Origin: Owenia fusiformis
Taxonomy: Eukaryota; Annelida; Polychaeta; Sabellida; Oweniidae
Assembly: GCA_903813345.2 (NCBI GenBank)
Contig: CAIIXF020000008.1
Location: 30,776,867-30,840,866, forward strand
DNA: 64,000 nt
Direction: 5' to 3'
A model generated the notes under the pieces. It was not told the DNA's origin, made no database searches, and saw nothing but the letters and a program-made list of their open reading frames with translations. The position numbers and the translations under genes were made by a program. Positions 11,084-24,700 of this stretch are shown here, one piece after another. Every line of letters begins with the position of its first letter. Positions within the stretch are counted from its first letter, which is position 1.

Positions 11084-11711
11084 ATGAAGGACTTGAAAAG
11101 GAAAAATGACATGATCATCTAGACGGAGTGACATAAAATTAAGAAAAAAAACTTAGTCAATTTCTTCCTTTAAAAGTATTGTATACTAGCACGTGTTTCA
11201 TTTCAACTGCTTGTGGTTTTGACGTTTTATCTGTAATTTGACCGTTTTCATTTTCTCAATCATGCTTATCCTTTGATGTTTCCATATAACCAAACAATCA
11301 GGATGCGTTGCAAAAAAAACATATTTTTATGGACCAAAAAATTCATGAAAAACATGTCACTAATACAAACTCAGATCATATCTTTTGTTACTCCTTAGTC
11401 TGCTTTAAGCCAAAAGTTTGTGTAGAACTTTGCTATGTAAGCAGGCCAGTTAGCAAGGGGGAGGGGGTCGAGCAAACGTTCTTTGAAATTCTTTCAAAAT
11501 CATATTTTCACCACAATGAGACATTTTTAAGTGATTTTTTAGCTGAAGTTGTCAAATGTGAATCCTCCCCTGGATTTTTGGTATGTGGGATTTAGGTAAA
11601 TGCCATGTCAGGTTGGCTACACGATCTGTATTTAACGTCAACAAGTGGAATTATGGTCCTCTCGGGATTTATTCTCCCCTTTGTAGTATTCATTCACTTG
11701 CCAGATTGAGT

Positions 11712-11717
11712 AATAAA
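11712..11717 (+). terminator. Candidate poly(A) signal of the BRICHOS gene
   Basis: AATAAA about 630 bases after the stop codon. It was picked only for motif and position; no transcript evidence. Confidence 0.3.
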
Positions 11718-11910
11718 GGTATGGGAACAGAATGTCAATGAAAAAAAAATTACATAGAGATAGTAATCCCTGTGTATCACATTATTACATTATCATGTTC
11801 ATTTAAAAATGTCTTAAAAACATATGGCCTAAGTCCCTCATAATATCATTGCATATAAGCCCACCAAAGTTAGGAAACCACAACCAAATTGAGCTACAGT
11901 TGTAAAATAT

Positions 11911-11916
11911 TTTATT
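11911..11916 (-). terminator. Candidate poly(A) signal of PARP1
   Basis: AATAAA on the minus strand about 830 bases after the PARP1 stop codon. This would give a 3' UTR that includes the 20-bp minisatellite. Confidence 0.3.
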
Positions 11917-12530
11917 TTTCATCTATCAGTCAGATTATCGTATACATCTTATCTATAACAAACAACAAAAACAAAGAAGCAACATGTCTTCATATGAAGC
12001 ATTAGAATAAGGAATGGAGTCCTCAAGTGTAGTTGTACTCGTACTGCGTTGTCTGCAGTAACTGCACTCGTACTGCGTTGTCTGCAGTAACTGCACACGT
12101 TTATCAATAAAACTAACAGCAAGCCAGATATTGATATTCTATGTAAGAAAAAACTTAACATGGTTGCGCCACATTTACAATACACAATTTTTCTTCAACA
12201 AGCATGAAACTCCCTGACTGAAATTATATCTAACAAAAAGTTCAAAAGACAAATCACATGTTCATTGTTCACAGAATGCATGTACATGTCATGATTATTG
12301 TAGCTTCAATTCTTTTCCATCAATCCAGTCTGCGGTCTCATATTTCAAATTTTCACTCCTTCAACTTGTAGATTTGTTGAGAAAAATTACCACACACACT
12401 TAATGTTCATTATGAGCTCTCCTGTGTACTAAAAGTCTATTAATTTCACTAAAGGTGGCATGTTCTTCTTGTTCACTACTGTTACTTGTTGTTCATCTTA
12501 CACTTGGGCCTTCAAAAATCCAGTTTATGT

Positions 12531-12770
12531 GTACTTGCAATTCATCACTTTTACTTGCAGTTTACCACTTGTACTAGCGATTCACCACCTGTACTTGCAG
12601 TTTTCCACTTGTATTTTCAGTCCATCACTTCTACATTAAGTTCGCCAGTTGTAATTTCAGTCCATCACTTGTCCATTAAGTTCACCACTTGTACACAAAA
12701 TTCACCACTTGTACTTGCAGTTCACCACTTTTACTTTTACTTCACCACTTGTACTTGAAGTTGACCTTGA
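12531..12770. repeat. 20-bp minisatellite overlapping the PARP1 stop codon
   Basis: About 12 degenerate units of roughly 20 bp (type TTCACCACTTGTACTTGCAG). Read on the minus strand, the unit equals the end of the PARP1 coding sequence, AACTTCAAGTACAAGTGGTGA, and the first unit is that sequence itself. The repeat therefore starts in the last codons and continues into the 3' UTR. Confidence 0.82.
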
Positions 12771-15700
12771 GTAGGTATTTGAAGCTGACTTGGGCTACAT
12801 CATACACAATGAATCTGTGTTGAAGTTAAGGACCATATAAAAACATGATTTCTATAAACAAAACATAAAATGCAGTTTCAAAATATCCAGAAAGCACGGG
12901 CAGAACACATGTTTCTCTTTTTGCCCTACTTTCATTATCCCCACATACTATTCTTGTTGTTGTTGAGTTATTCAAAGATGGTGTCATGTTATCAATAGTT
13001 ATGGAAGAACGAAGTTACGTTTCTTCGTAGGAGTCAAACGATGATTTTGTAAGGAAATGCAGTGTGGAATATTTTTTATATTTAAGAAAAGACAAATCAA
13101 ACCATGCGCAGATTCCATGCAAGACTTGTTTAAAATATATCAACCAATCAAAAGGAAAAGAAAGCCCCAATATCCCAAACTAATGCACAAAGAAACAATG
13201 TCTAACATATTCCTCATTGTTTGAAAAATTCCAGGGGGGTTCACTTGTAACAATTTTGGTCCAAAAATGGCCAAAATCACTTAAAAAGTGCTCAGAATGG
13301 TGAAAAACTGCATGATTTTGAGATTTTTTGGCCAGGGGGGGGGGTCCCTCAAACCCATCGACTCCCCCTGGCTACAGGCCTGATCTAATTAATGTTGAAA
13401 AGTAGGGAAGGGGTCATTACTATTGAGTTACTATCAACATTTACTTTAACTAAGGTGTTCCTGGAATTCTAATGACAAGATTATGTGGCACCCACCCAAA
13501 CCACCCTCTCTGAGAGACACACCCTTCATCACAAGACCCTGACAATATAATATGCACTTTGAAATTGTAAAGATGAAAAGGATACTCGTTGTAAAGTAAG
13601 CTGGATCTCCCAATAGGGGCCGACATTCCCTTTCCCATAGGTATCTCTACACCATCTGGTGTCGTGTATGCTTCACTTGGGTCGGGACACGTCATACCAA
13701 GACCTAGAATATAGTACATTTTTAACATTAATGCATTTCTTAACAAGAGATTATCCCATCTGTTTAACTACTGAAGGTGCAAGCCGAGTTTCAACAGAGT
13801 GAGGTGTAATTTTCGAACTTCCAACAGGTTGCCGAACCTGGTTGCTAGAATACTTGAGAGATAAATGTTAAAGCTATAAACTAATCACTGCCAAAGGTCC
13901 ATGTACAGTATGGCAAGCGATTTTAGACAGTCATATCTTTCACCATGGGTACTTTCTGGCCATCAATACAATGGTTTTTATTAAAACAATATGCTTTCTT
14001 TCAAGTGAAGTCCCCATGGAAGTAAAATATCAATCCAACTCTCTGAAAAATCATGGATTAGGGCCCCAACTTTGCACTTTTTAAAAAATATTAGGCTTAT
14101 TTTCTAAAAAGAGGATCTTGTTTTTCTCAATTAAACGTCTCGGAAGTTTCTTCTACACTATATTAACAATTTCTGAAAAGGGGGAGCATATTGAAATTCG
14201 TTAAATTTAAAAACCACACATCCCATGTTATTTTCCCATAGGGAAAACTCGTGCTATCCATTGTTTTCAGCATCATTTTGGTCATCGAAAATTGATATCT
14301 TCAAAACTAGACTTTCAATACCATTATATTTTTGAAGATTTTTAGACCCCTTGTTGAATAATCTTTTCATGCAATAAAAATCATAAAAAGGAGATCCTCT
14401 TTTGAGTAAATAGGTTCAATATTTTGAAAAAAATGTTGACATGGGGTCCCTATTCATAATTTTTCGAATTGTTTGATTAATAAAAAACAAAACACTGTAT
14501 TTATGCCCAGAAAGTACTCATGGTGAAAAATATGACTGTCTAAAATCACTTGCCATGCTGCACGGGGTCTTTTGCCTCAACAAAATTTGTTGCTGATGTT
14601 AAAGTCAAAGCCATGCACAAATGAATGAATAGCCTAATTTGCCCACAATAAAAATACAAGGCATTAACATGCAGAATATCACCACTTGCCATCTGTTACA
14701 GATTGTTGTATTGTATATCTTTATTGCCCATAATAAAATGGAGATACCATTTATATGTACAGTGATGTAAAATAAAAGTACAAAAAATAAAAGATACTGA
14801 TTGCCAATTGATGTTACAGACGTCAAACACCAACTGCTGAACACCAACCACCAAACATAAGCCACTGCACAAAAAAGTCGAAGACTATAACAATACTTCT
14901 GGTGGTAACATTAAAAATAGTAATTAAATAGGTTGAACTCTTTCGATGAATAAAAAAATAATATTTTTTATATTTTGAGATTATAGTAATACATGCAGTA
15001 AAGTGGAACACCTGTGTAAGTGAAATAAACTGCATGTAAGTGGAACACCTGTGTAAGTGAAATAAACTGCATGTAAGTGGAACACCTGTGTAAGTGAAAT
15101 AAACTGCATGTAAGTGGAACACCTGTGTAAGTGAAATAAACTGCATGTAAGTGGAACACCTGTGTAAGTGAAATAAACTGCATGTAAGTGGAACACCTGT
15201 GTAAGTGAAATAAACTACATGTAAGTGGAACACCTGTGTAAGTGAAATAAACTGCATGTAAGTGGAACACCTGTGTAAGTGAAATAAACTGCATGTAAGT
15301 GGAACACCTGTGTGAGTGAAATAAACTGCATGTAAGTGGAACACCTGTGTAAGTGAAATAAACTGCATGTAAGTGGAACACCTGTGTAAGTGAAATAAAC
15401 TACATGTAATTGGAACACTTTTCAGTCCTGTTAATCATTAACTTAAAACTGCAACATTATTTGAGGTACCAAAGGCAATCTACAGGAATCACAAAATTAT
15501 ACTATTATTTGAATACCTTTTGTGCTGTGTTTTCCTTTTGGAAGCGAAGTCACATATTCAGCTCCTCTCAGTTCATATCTGAAATGATTTAGAATATTTG
15601 TCAACTACATATGTATGTTGCATAGGAAGATAAGATTTAAATCTAAAGTGAGTTTTCAGAATAATTTCAAAAATGATTATGAGGACATGCTCATAATGAG

Positions 15701-18700
15701 CAAAGAAATTCAACAAAATTAATTTAAAATTAAGGAAGTCAAAATTATTCTTTTTTTATACTGACAACATATATAAACTTAAGACTTTACACACTATCCA
15801 ATAGAATGGGTACTTCCAGTTACGGTACCAATCTTTTGAAGGGGTGAAGATTAATACACGCAAAATTGATCACCAGGTTCACTTACTGATTTCCTAAGGC
15901 AACCTCACATAGACCTAACAGGCCAATGGGATCTGATTTTGATGTTCGACAATAGTTAGCACTTTTAGACACCATATCAGCAAAATAGATACCCTTTCCG
16001 AACATGTAGCCAGTCTATAATAAGAGGAAACATGGGATTTTATAGGTTATGGAGTGAAACATTTACAACCCTAAAAACCAAATGAATATGATTTGCGTTG
16101 AATGATCAAACATCAAAATAGTTTGATTTTAAAAAAATTTGTCCACTACATTTCCTTATGTATTAGCAATGACATTATACTCTAAATCAATATTATTAAA
16201 ACATAGAAAAATATAAATATGTAGAATTCTTACAAATGAAAAGAAATAATTTGCTCATAATGTATTGTAAATAACAACTTACAACAGGGGCCTCTGGGGG
16301 TGCAATTCTGAGCCCCTGGGACAGGATTCCAGCGAAGTTAGTAGACCGAGACCCATGCCATAACAACTTCCTGTTCGGTAATGCCTTAAAGGGTTTGTAC
16401 CGTTTCGCTTCACCTTCTCTTTGAACTTTAAATATCTGAATTAAATAGAAATGATGGATTGAGTTGTAAAAAAACATTGTATAACTATTAATTTTCAACA
16501 GCACTATCATAATTATTATTTCAAATGTTATCCCTAAATTGTAAGCCTCAAATTGTTTGCCTCAAAAGGTAAGCCTCAAATAATGACTCAAATAATATGA
16601 CTCAAGTCAAATGGCATGCCTCAAATAACATGACTCGACTCAAATGGCATGCCTCAGATAATATGATTCAACTCAAAGGGTATGGCTCAAATGATATAGC
16701 TCAACTCAAATGGTATCCCTCAAACAATATAGCTCAAGTCAAATGGAATCCCTCAAATAATATAGCTCAAAACAATTGGTATTCCTCAAGTAATATGACT
16801 CAACTCAAATGGAATGCCTCAAACAATATAACTCAAATCAAATGGTATGCCTCATATCGTAAAACTCACATAAGTCTCGAATAATTCTACAGTTCTTACC
16901 TCTTGTACTTCAAGGTCGTACATATTATGCGTAGTTGCGTGTGTGTTAGCGACATACTGCAAGAGGCGCTGATACTCCTCAGAGGAATGATCAAGCGGTT
17001 CAATTTTGGTTTTAAGTTGATCATAATGGTTGTCTATGGGGTCTTTCTCTGCTGATCCTCCCTTCAGTAAGTTGTAAGCGACTTCTATTTCTAGCAGGTT
17101 GTCAATCATCTCGGTCTTTTTCTAAAACACATCAATTTTCTCCATCTTATACGGTAGAGCCATAGCATGTATTGTGAAAGACTCTGAAGATCTGTATCAC
17201 TAGTTCTAGATTACATTTATTAAAAATCATGAAGGTAAATGAAAGGATACAAAAAATAGTTACTGATAACACAGAATTTAAAATGAATTCCCATGCTTTC
17301 ACTTTGCGAAATTAATATTACATTAACATACATGTATATTATTGAAGCAATATGGTGTTACCTTGATGATTTCCGAGCTGTCGAGCAGAGGTGGCTTCTT
17401 CATTCCAAAGTCATGTGGTATTAGGGTATAGAACCTGTTGGACGCATCCAGGAACTTGGTAGGTGTTCCCCCTTTCTCACATAGCTAAAGAGAAAAATGT
17501 CAACATTCAAAAATGGCAACATTTAAAAAATGAAATGCACAAGTCATTTAGGAGGTTAAGCTCTCTTTAAAACATGTAAACTTAGTTGTTTTAATAATGG
17601 AAATTTATTAACAGAGAATAGATACAGAATTTCAAAAATTGTACTTTTATTCTAAAAATGGCAAGATCAATTTCTGTTTACTTACATTTTGTAGTTCAGT
17701 CAAAACTTTATAAGCTTTTTCAATCTGGGACTTGGAGATCTTGCCTAATGGCATCTTCTTTAAATCAATCTGAAAACAAATAATAAACTACTAATTAGAG
17801 AATTTAAGTCCATGTTGCAAAATAAGTAAATACATTATTCCATAGACTCACATTATTTGACAGAAGGAGTTGTAAAAGGATTTGTTTTGATACTGTTTTT
17901 GTCTCTTTATGTTTTTCCAGACATTAAAAATTTATGAATCCTATTTGTTCAGCGTTTACAATCGTCTAAAGGGAGGAAATTACCCAGAATGCATACCTCA
18001 AATTCTAACATGGCTTTTTTCATCTGCTCCACATCGAAAAGAATTCTAACAAGATCTTGTACAGAAACTGGAAGTTTTGAGGATGATTTCGATTTCAGTT
18101 TAAGATTTTTTGAATCATCTACCTCATCCTATAAATAAAGTGATATTTAAATATTTAAAAAAATACATACGGTAGTTTCCATAAAGCTATCTAGAATTGA
18201 TTCAAATTCTATGACAAAAATATCAACTGAGGTCTTAATAGCAAAGATCAGAAAAATCAATGGTAAAAGCACCATAAAATATAGACCTTGGATATTATCC
18301 ATAGAACAAGTTTTAAATGTTTTGTTTCACTTGCTATCACTTATAAATTATAGTTGCAACTCAATACTAGGCATTTACATGGCAAAATGTCACCACCTGC
18401 AAATTGTTACAGTTGAAGGTCAAACAAATCTTAAGTCAGATATGAACTTTTGAGAACTTGTAGCTGATTTTGAAAAAAATGTGGTCATTTTGAAGCAAGT
18501 TATAAAATACTTTTTTGGCCTTTAATATGTTGCTATGGTAAAAAATGTGTTGGCACTCATAACATGTTCATATTATATGTTGACAGTAAGTATATGAAGC
18601 CAATCTAAACAGTACATGTTAAGTTATTGGAAGTTATCAGAATTTGTTAAATAAGCTGACTGCCAAACACTGAACACCAACTGCCCAACACCATAACTGA

Positions 18701-21700
18701 TTTGTCTACAGACTGTCAAATTGAGCTAATAATTTTAATCAAAATCCATACCTCTCCATAATCAATATCAAGAGGATAAAATCTGTTGGGATGTTTCACA
18801 AAATTTTTCCTGTCTTCCCAGTCATTTCCAGTCTTTTCTGAGTATAATGTAAGGAACTGTGATAGAGCCCCTGCCTTAGAGCTATATCTCTCTGTCTTGT
18901 TACCTCCTATAGTGGTTCCTACACGACCCCAGGCTCTAAACACCCAACACCTACAAAATATGATCAGATTATAATGTAAGGAACTGTGATAAGAGCCCCT
19001 GCCTTAGAGCTATATCTTTCTGTCTTGTTACCTCCTATAGTGGTCCCTACACTACCCCAGGCTCTAAACACCCAACACCTACAAAATATGATCAGATTAT
19101 AATGTAAGGAACTGTGATAGAGCCCCTGCCTTGGAGCTGTATCTTTCTTTCTTGTTACCTCCTATAGTGGTCCCTACACGACCCCAGGCTCTAAACACCC
19201 AACACCTACAAAATATGATCAGATTATAATGTAAGGAACTGTGATAAGAGCCCCTGCCTTAGAGCTATATCTTTCTGTCTTGTTACCTCCTATAGTGGTT
19301 CCTACACGACCCCAGGCTCTAAACACCCAACACCTACAAAATATGATCAGATTATAATGTAAGGAACTGTGATAAGAGCCCCTGCTTTAGAGCTGTATCT
19401 TTCTTTCTTGTTACCTCCTATAGTGGTCCCTACACGACCCCAGGCTCTAAACACCCAACACCTACAAAATATGATCAGATTATAATGTAAGGAACTGTGA
19501 TAAGAGCCCCTGCCTTGGAGCTGTATCTTTCTTTCTTGTTACCTCCTATAGTGGTCCCTACACGACCCAAAGCTCTAAACACCCAACACCTACAAAATAT
19601 GATCAGATTATAATGTAAGGAATTGTGAGAGCCCCTGCCTTAGAGCTGTATCTTTCTGTCTTGTTACCTCCTATAGTGGTCCCTACACGACCCCAGGCTC
19701 TAAACACCCAACACCTACAAAATATGATCAGATTATAATGTAAGGAACTGTGATAGAGCCCCTGCTTTAGAGCTATATCTTTCTGTCTTGTTACCTCCTA
19801 TAGTGGTCCCTACACGACCCCAGGCTCTAAACACCCAACACCTACAAAATATGATCAGATTATAATGTAAGGAATTGTGAGAGCCCCTGCCTTAGAGCTG
19901 TATCTTTCTGTCTTGTTACCTCCTATAGTGGTTCCTACACGACCCCAGGCTCTAAACACCCAACACCTACAAAATATGATCAGATTATAATGTAAGGAAC
20001 TGTGATAAGAGCCCCTGCTTTAGAGCTGTATCTTTCTGTCTTGTTACCTCCTATAGTGGTCCCTACACGACCCCAGGCTCTAAACACCCAACACCTACAA
20101 AATATGATCAGATTATAATGTAAGGAACTGTGATAAGAGCCCCTGCTTTAGAGCTGTATCTCTCTGTCTTGTTACCTCCTATAGTGGTCCCTACACGACC
20201 CCAAGCTCTAAACACCCAACACCTACAAAATATGATCAGATTATAATGTAAGGAACTGTGATAAGAGCCCCTGCCTTAGAGCTGTATCTTTCTGTCTTGT
20301 TACCTCCTATAGTGGTCCCTACACGACCCCAGGCTCTAAACACCCAACACCTACAAAATATGATCAGATTATAATGTAAGGAACTGTGATAGAGCCCCTG
20401 CTTTAGAGCTGTATCTTTCTGTCTTGTTACCTCCTATAGTGGTCCCTACACGACCCCAGGCTCTAAACACCCAACACCTGCAAAATATGATCAGATTATA
20501 ATGTAAGGAACTGTGATAAGAGCCCCTGTCTTGGAGCTGTATCTTTCTTTCTTGTTACCTCCTATAGTGGTCCCTACACGACCCCAGGCTCTAAACGTCC
20601 AACACCTACAAAATATGATCAGATTATAATGTAAGGAATTGTGAGAGCCCCTGCCTTAGAGCTGTATCTTTCTGTCTTGTTACCTCCTATAGTGGTCCCT
20701 ACACGACCCCAGGCTCTAAACACCCAACACCTACAAAATATGATCAGATTATAATGTAAGGAATTGTGAGAGCCCCTGCCTTAGAGCTATATCTTTCTGT
20801 CTTGTTACCTCCTATAGTGGTCCCTACACGACCTCAGGCTCTAAATTCCCAACACCTACAAAATATGATCAGATTATAATGTAAGGAATTGTGAGAGCCC
20901 CTGCCTTAGAGCTGTATCTTTCTGTCTTGTTACCTCCTATAGTGGTCCCTACACGACCCCAAGCTCTAAACACCCAACGCCTACAAAATCATATTATAAT
21001 GTAAGGAACTGTGATAGAGCCCCTGCCTTAGAGCTATATCTTTCTGTCTTGTTACCTCCTATAGTGGTCCCTACACGACCCCAGGCTCTAAACACCCAAC
21101 ACCTACAAAATATGATCAGATTATAATGTAAGGAACTGTGAAAGAGCCCCTGCTTTAGAGCTGTATCTCTCTGTCTTGTTACCTCCTATAGTGGTTCCTA
21201 CACGACCCCAGGCTCTAAACACCCAACACCTACAAAATATGATCAGATTATAATGTAAGGAACTGTGAAAGAGCCCCTGCTTTAGAGCTGTATCTCTCTG
21301 TCTTGTTACCTCCTATAGTGGTCCCTACACGACCCCAGGCTCTAAACACCCAACACCTACAAAATATGATCAGATTATAATGTAAGGAATTGTGATAGAG
21401 CCCCTGCTCTAGAGCTGTATCTTTCTGTCTTGTTACCTCCTATAGTGGTCCCTACACGACCCCTGAGGCTCTAAACACCCAACACCTACAAAATATGATC
21501 AGATTATAATGTAAGGAACTGTGATAAGAGCCCCTGCTTTAGAGCTGTATCTCTCTGTCTTGTTACCTCCTATAGTGGTCCCTACACGACCCCAGGCTCT
21601 AAACACCCAACACCTACAAAATATGATCAGATTATAATGTAAGGAACTGTGATAGAGCCCCTGCTTTAGAGCTGTATCTTTCTGTCTTGTTACCTCCTAT

Positions 21701-24700
21701 AGTGGTCCCTACACGACCCCAGGCTCTAAACACACAACACCTACAAAATATGACAGGAGTATATTTGAAGTCTTAAACTTCAAGAAAGTAAGACAACATC
21801 GTTTATGACCTAGTTTGATGACCTTGACCTTCATCCTTGAAAATTCCACTTTTCAGATCCATTAATTTAAACATCAATTTAAATAGATAAGGTCAGATTT
21901 GAACTCCTGAGAACTTTAAAATGATTTTTGAAAAAAAATTGGTCAATTTGAAGCAAGCTGTAGTTTAAAATGGCAGATTCATCGAAAAACTCAAATAGGC
22001 TGCCATGTAATTAAGCAAGCATATCCAAAACCTAATCAGATCTTGGCGCAAGACTGCTCCTGCATCTGTAAAAATTTCTTTCAAGTTGAATGGATAAAAA
22101 GTTTTCCTGGAATTTTGATGACAAGATTTACGGAAAATTCAAAATGCCACCAAGTAATCTATCCAGCATGCCCTAAACCTGATCAGACCTTGACACTAGT
22201 CTGCTCTTGCATCTTCTAAAATCTTAAGTTGAAAAGGTAAGCAGTTTTCAAGAAATTCTGATGGCAAGATTTCATTCATGTGGCGCTGAACTGCACGCCC
22301 ACACATTCATACGCCCGCCAAATCACCCATCAGCACAGCAATATAGCACTATTTAAAAATGTGATAAAAATAGTACTCAAAAACTACTTACGTTGTACCT
22401 TTGTCAGCTTCTAGTATTTGTAGCTTGTAATACGAATTGGTTCCTCTTACAATGTCCACCATTCCTAATATGGCATTATAGATATTGTCTTTCTCGTTCA
22501 GGACGTGAGCTTTATCAGATAAGCCTAAAATTAATGCATGCTTTTTATTTTATTCATGGTAAGGTTTTATACTAAACTTTTAGCAGAGGATTTATTAAAA
22601 TTCATTTATGTTTTACGTTAACTTAAAATTTGTCTCCCGATAATTTGACCTCACAATAATTAAAGATGTGTCCTTACTAAATTGGAAAAACTGCCATATT
22701 TATCTTGTAATTTATGTAATCTGCCAACTGTAGTGTAACGCTCCTATTCTGTCCTGTTAAAATTATCTTTTGACTCATCTCAAATCATCGTTGAAAATTA
22801 TTTCATCTTATTTCTTAATTTTTTTCAAAGATTACATGACATAGAAGTTTCTGTTTTCAAAGAGTTTTCTAAATACAATGACAGGCACCAGAGATCTTCA
22901 TGAGTGTTAAATCACAATCATTGCAAATAAACCAATTGTAGTAAGAGTGCCCGCTAAATGAAACTAACCTGAATCTGGATCAACTGCAGCGCCACCTTTG
23001 ACTTTCATCTTCATTGTTGTCGCAACATTCTTTGTAAACTGCGCTTCTATCAGTGGAAAACAAGATACATTTTTATTTATTTATTTTATTTAAGTGTCAC
23101 CTGTTGTACAAAATAGCCAGCATACATGTATGCAAGATTAAGTGAGTGATGTACATTAAATCAATAGAGAATCAAAACTTTGGGGGATTTCAACCCCAGA
23201 ATGAACACTTATCACTCTTGAGCTAAATATTAATTTTGTCGTAAAATAAACAAACTTACACCTTCAACATACGGATCTGAATCTGCCATTTGGTTTATTG
23301 ATAGATGTACATGAACGATACTTTTAATATAAAAATGTTATCTCCTTCAACCAACATTGCCTCATGAAGGAAAATGAAAAATATGTAAAAAATCAATTCA
23401 TACCTGATTTTTTGTCAACTAAACTTTTACCAAGACTTTTGAAAACTGGTTTCTCTTCAATTCTCTCCATTGGCTAAAAACAAATAAAAGTATGTCAACG
23501 CCATTTTAATGTATGCCCTAGTCAAATGGCGAGGCTACGGCAGACACAGTTCTCTTAAATAGTGACCAATTTGCAGTCGCCTTATGGTTGTCTTTTGGCT
23601 TATCTCTATTTTTACAGGCTGCTGCCATGACACTATAACACCGAATTATAAGTTTTTTTCATTTCTGATCAGATTTTGTTCTTAATGATGGATAAATGAA
23701 ATTATAGTGCTTACATCTGATCCCCAGGAGGCGATACTGTGCTGCTGGATCATCAATAAAGCGCCACCTTTTTCAACAGCATTTATGAAATCTTCCGAAA
23801 TGACATGAACATCTGCTTTTTTGGCATCTTGGATCTTTTTACTGCATTTTGCAACTTCATCTACAAGAACATATACACATGTATTGCATTTATATCTAGC
23901 AGGTGCTTCTATGTTCAAGAATATCCCTTTTGCATAGTATAATAACACCACGTCATATTTCTTTCTCTGGAAAATCTTACCTGGCTGGTATTGCACAGGC
24001 AAGACTTTGCAGACAAGATTTTGTGACAGGCAATCCAAAATGACAACAACAAAATTTACCCAGCATGCCCAAAAACTAATCAATCTTAAATTTTTATACA
24101 AAGAAACATTAAAAAAGTGGGGCTCCATTTTGAACTTGAGTTCTGTCCAAAAACAAGTCACTAATATTACTTGAATTAATATAAGATAGTAAACCTGTTT
24201 AATTGATTCGTAAAATTCCAATGTATTTTAATTTGAAGAACATTCTGCTACGAATTTCCATTACTTCAGAATTTTTAACACGAAACATTGACATACCTTT
24301 TGTACTGATGCAAGCCACTATTTTCTTGTCAATCTTTGAGACAACAGTACCACCTAGTTTAGCAATACTTGCAGTTATCTCATTTTTCGACAGTGAGGTT
24401 TTTCCAATAATCACAAACTTCATGTTGAATAGTGGCTTTTCTGAGGCCCTATAAAAAAGTGAATCAGATTTAGCTAGAAACTTTTCCAAAAAGGTAAAAT
24501 TGCCAGAAATTGTCTCAGTTACTGATTCATTTAAAGTTCATATTCTTCCTTGTCATGCCATACTTTCTAAATATTACCCTTTTAATAGTTCCAACATTTG
24601 AGAATTTCCATTTTATAGAGTGATAGCATCATCCACGTTTATAGAAATATTTATATCAATTATCATTCTATATACAAATATGAGGCTTTGGATAAAAGAG

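Larger units (their letters stand above)
11084..12530. other. Convergent 3' flanks of the BRICHOS gene and PARP1
   Basis: The BRICHOS gene (+) and PARP1 (-) end facing each other here. A 29-bp unit (core CGTACTGCGTTGTCTGCAG) is duplicated at about 12037-12095. No further coding sequence recognised. Confidence 0.5.

Noticed and set aside
12486-12758. Plus-strand frame of 90 codons rich in HHFYL and TTCT
   Set aside because: It is the antisense reading of the 20-bp minisatellite and the PARP1 end.
14823-15418. Long overlapping minus-strand frames of 67-181 codons with YFTYTGVPL-like repeats
   Set aside because: They are the three frames of the stop-free 37-bp minisatellite inside a PARP1 intron, not genes.
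15001-15420. CRISPR-like regular repeat array
   Set aside because: Units are contiguous with no unique spacers, in an animal intron; it is a minisatellite.
18951-21756. Functional mutually exclusive exons
   Set aside because: The units lack the second half of the exon, lack its donor, and run into a stop or frameshift, so they cannot replace the real exon.
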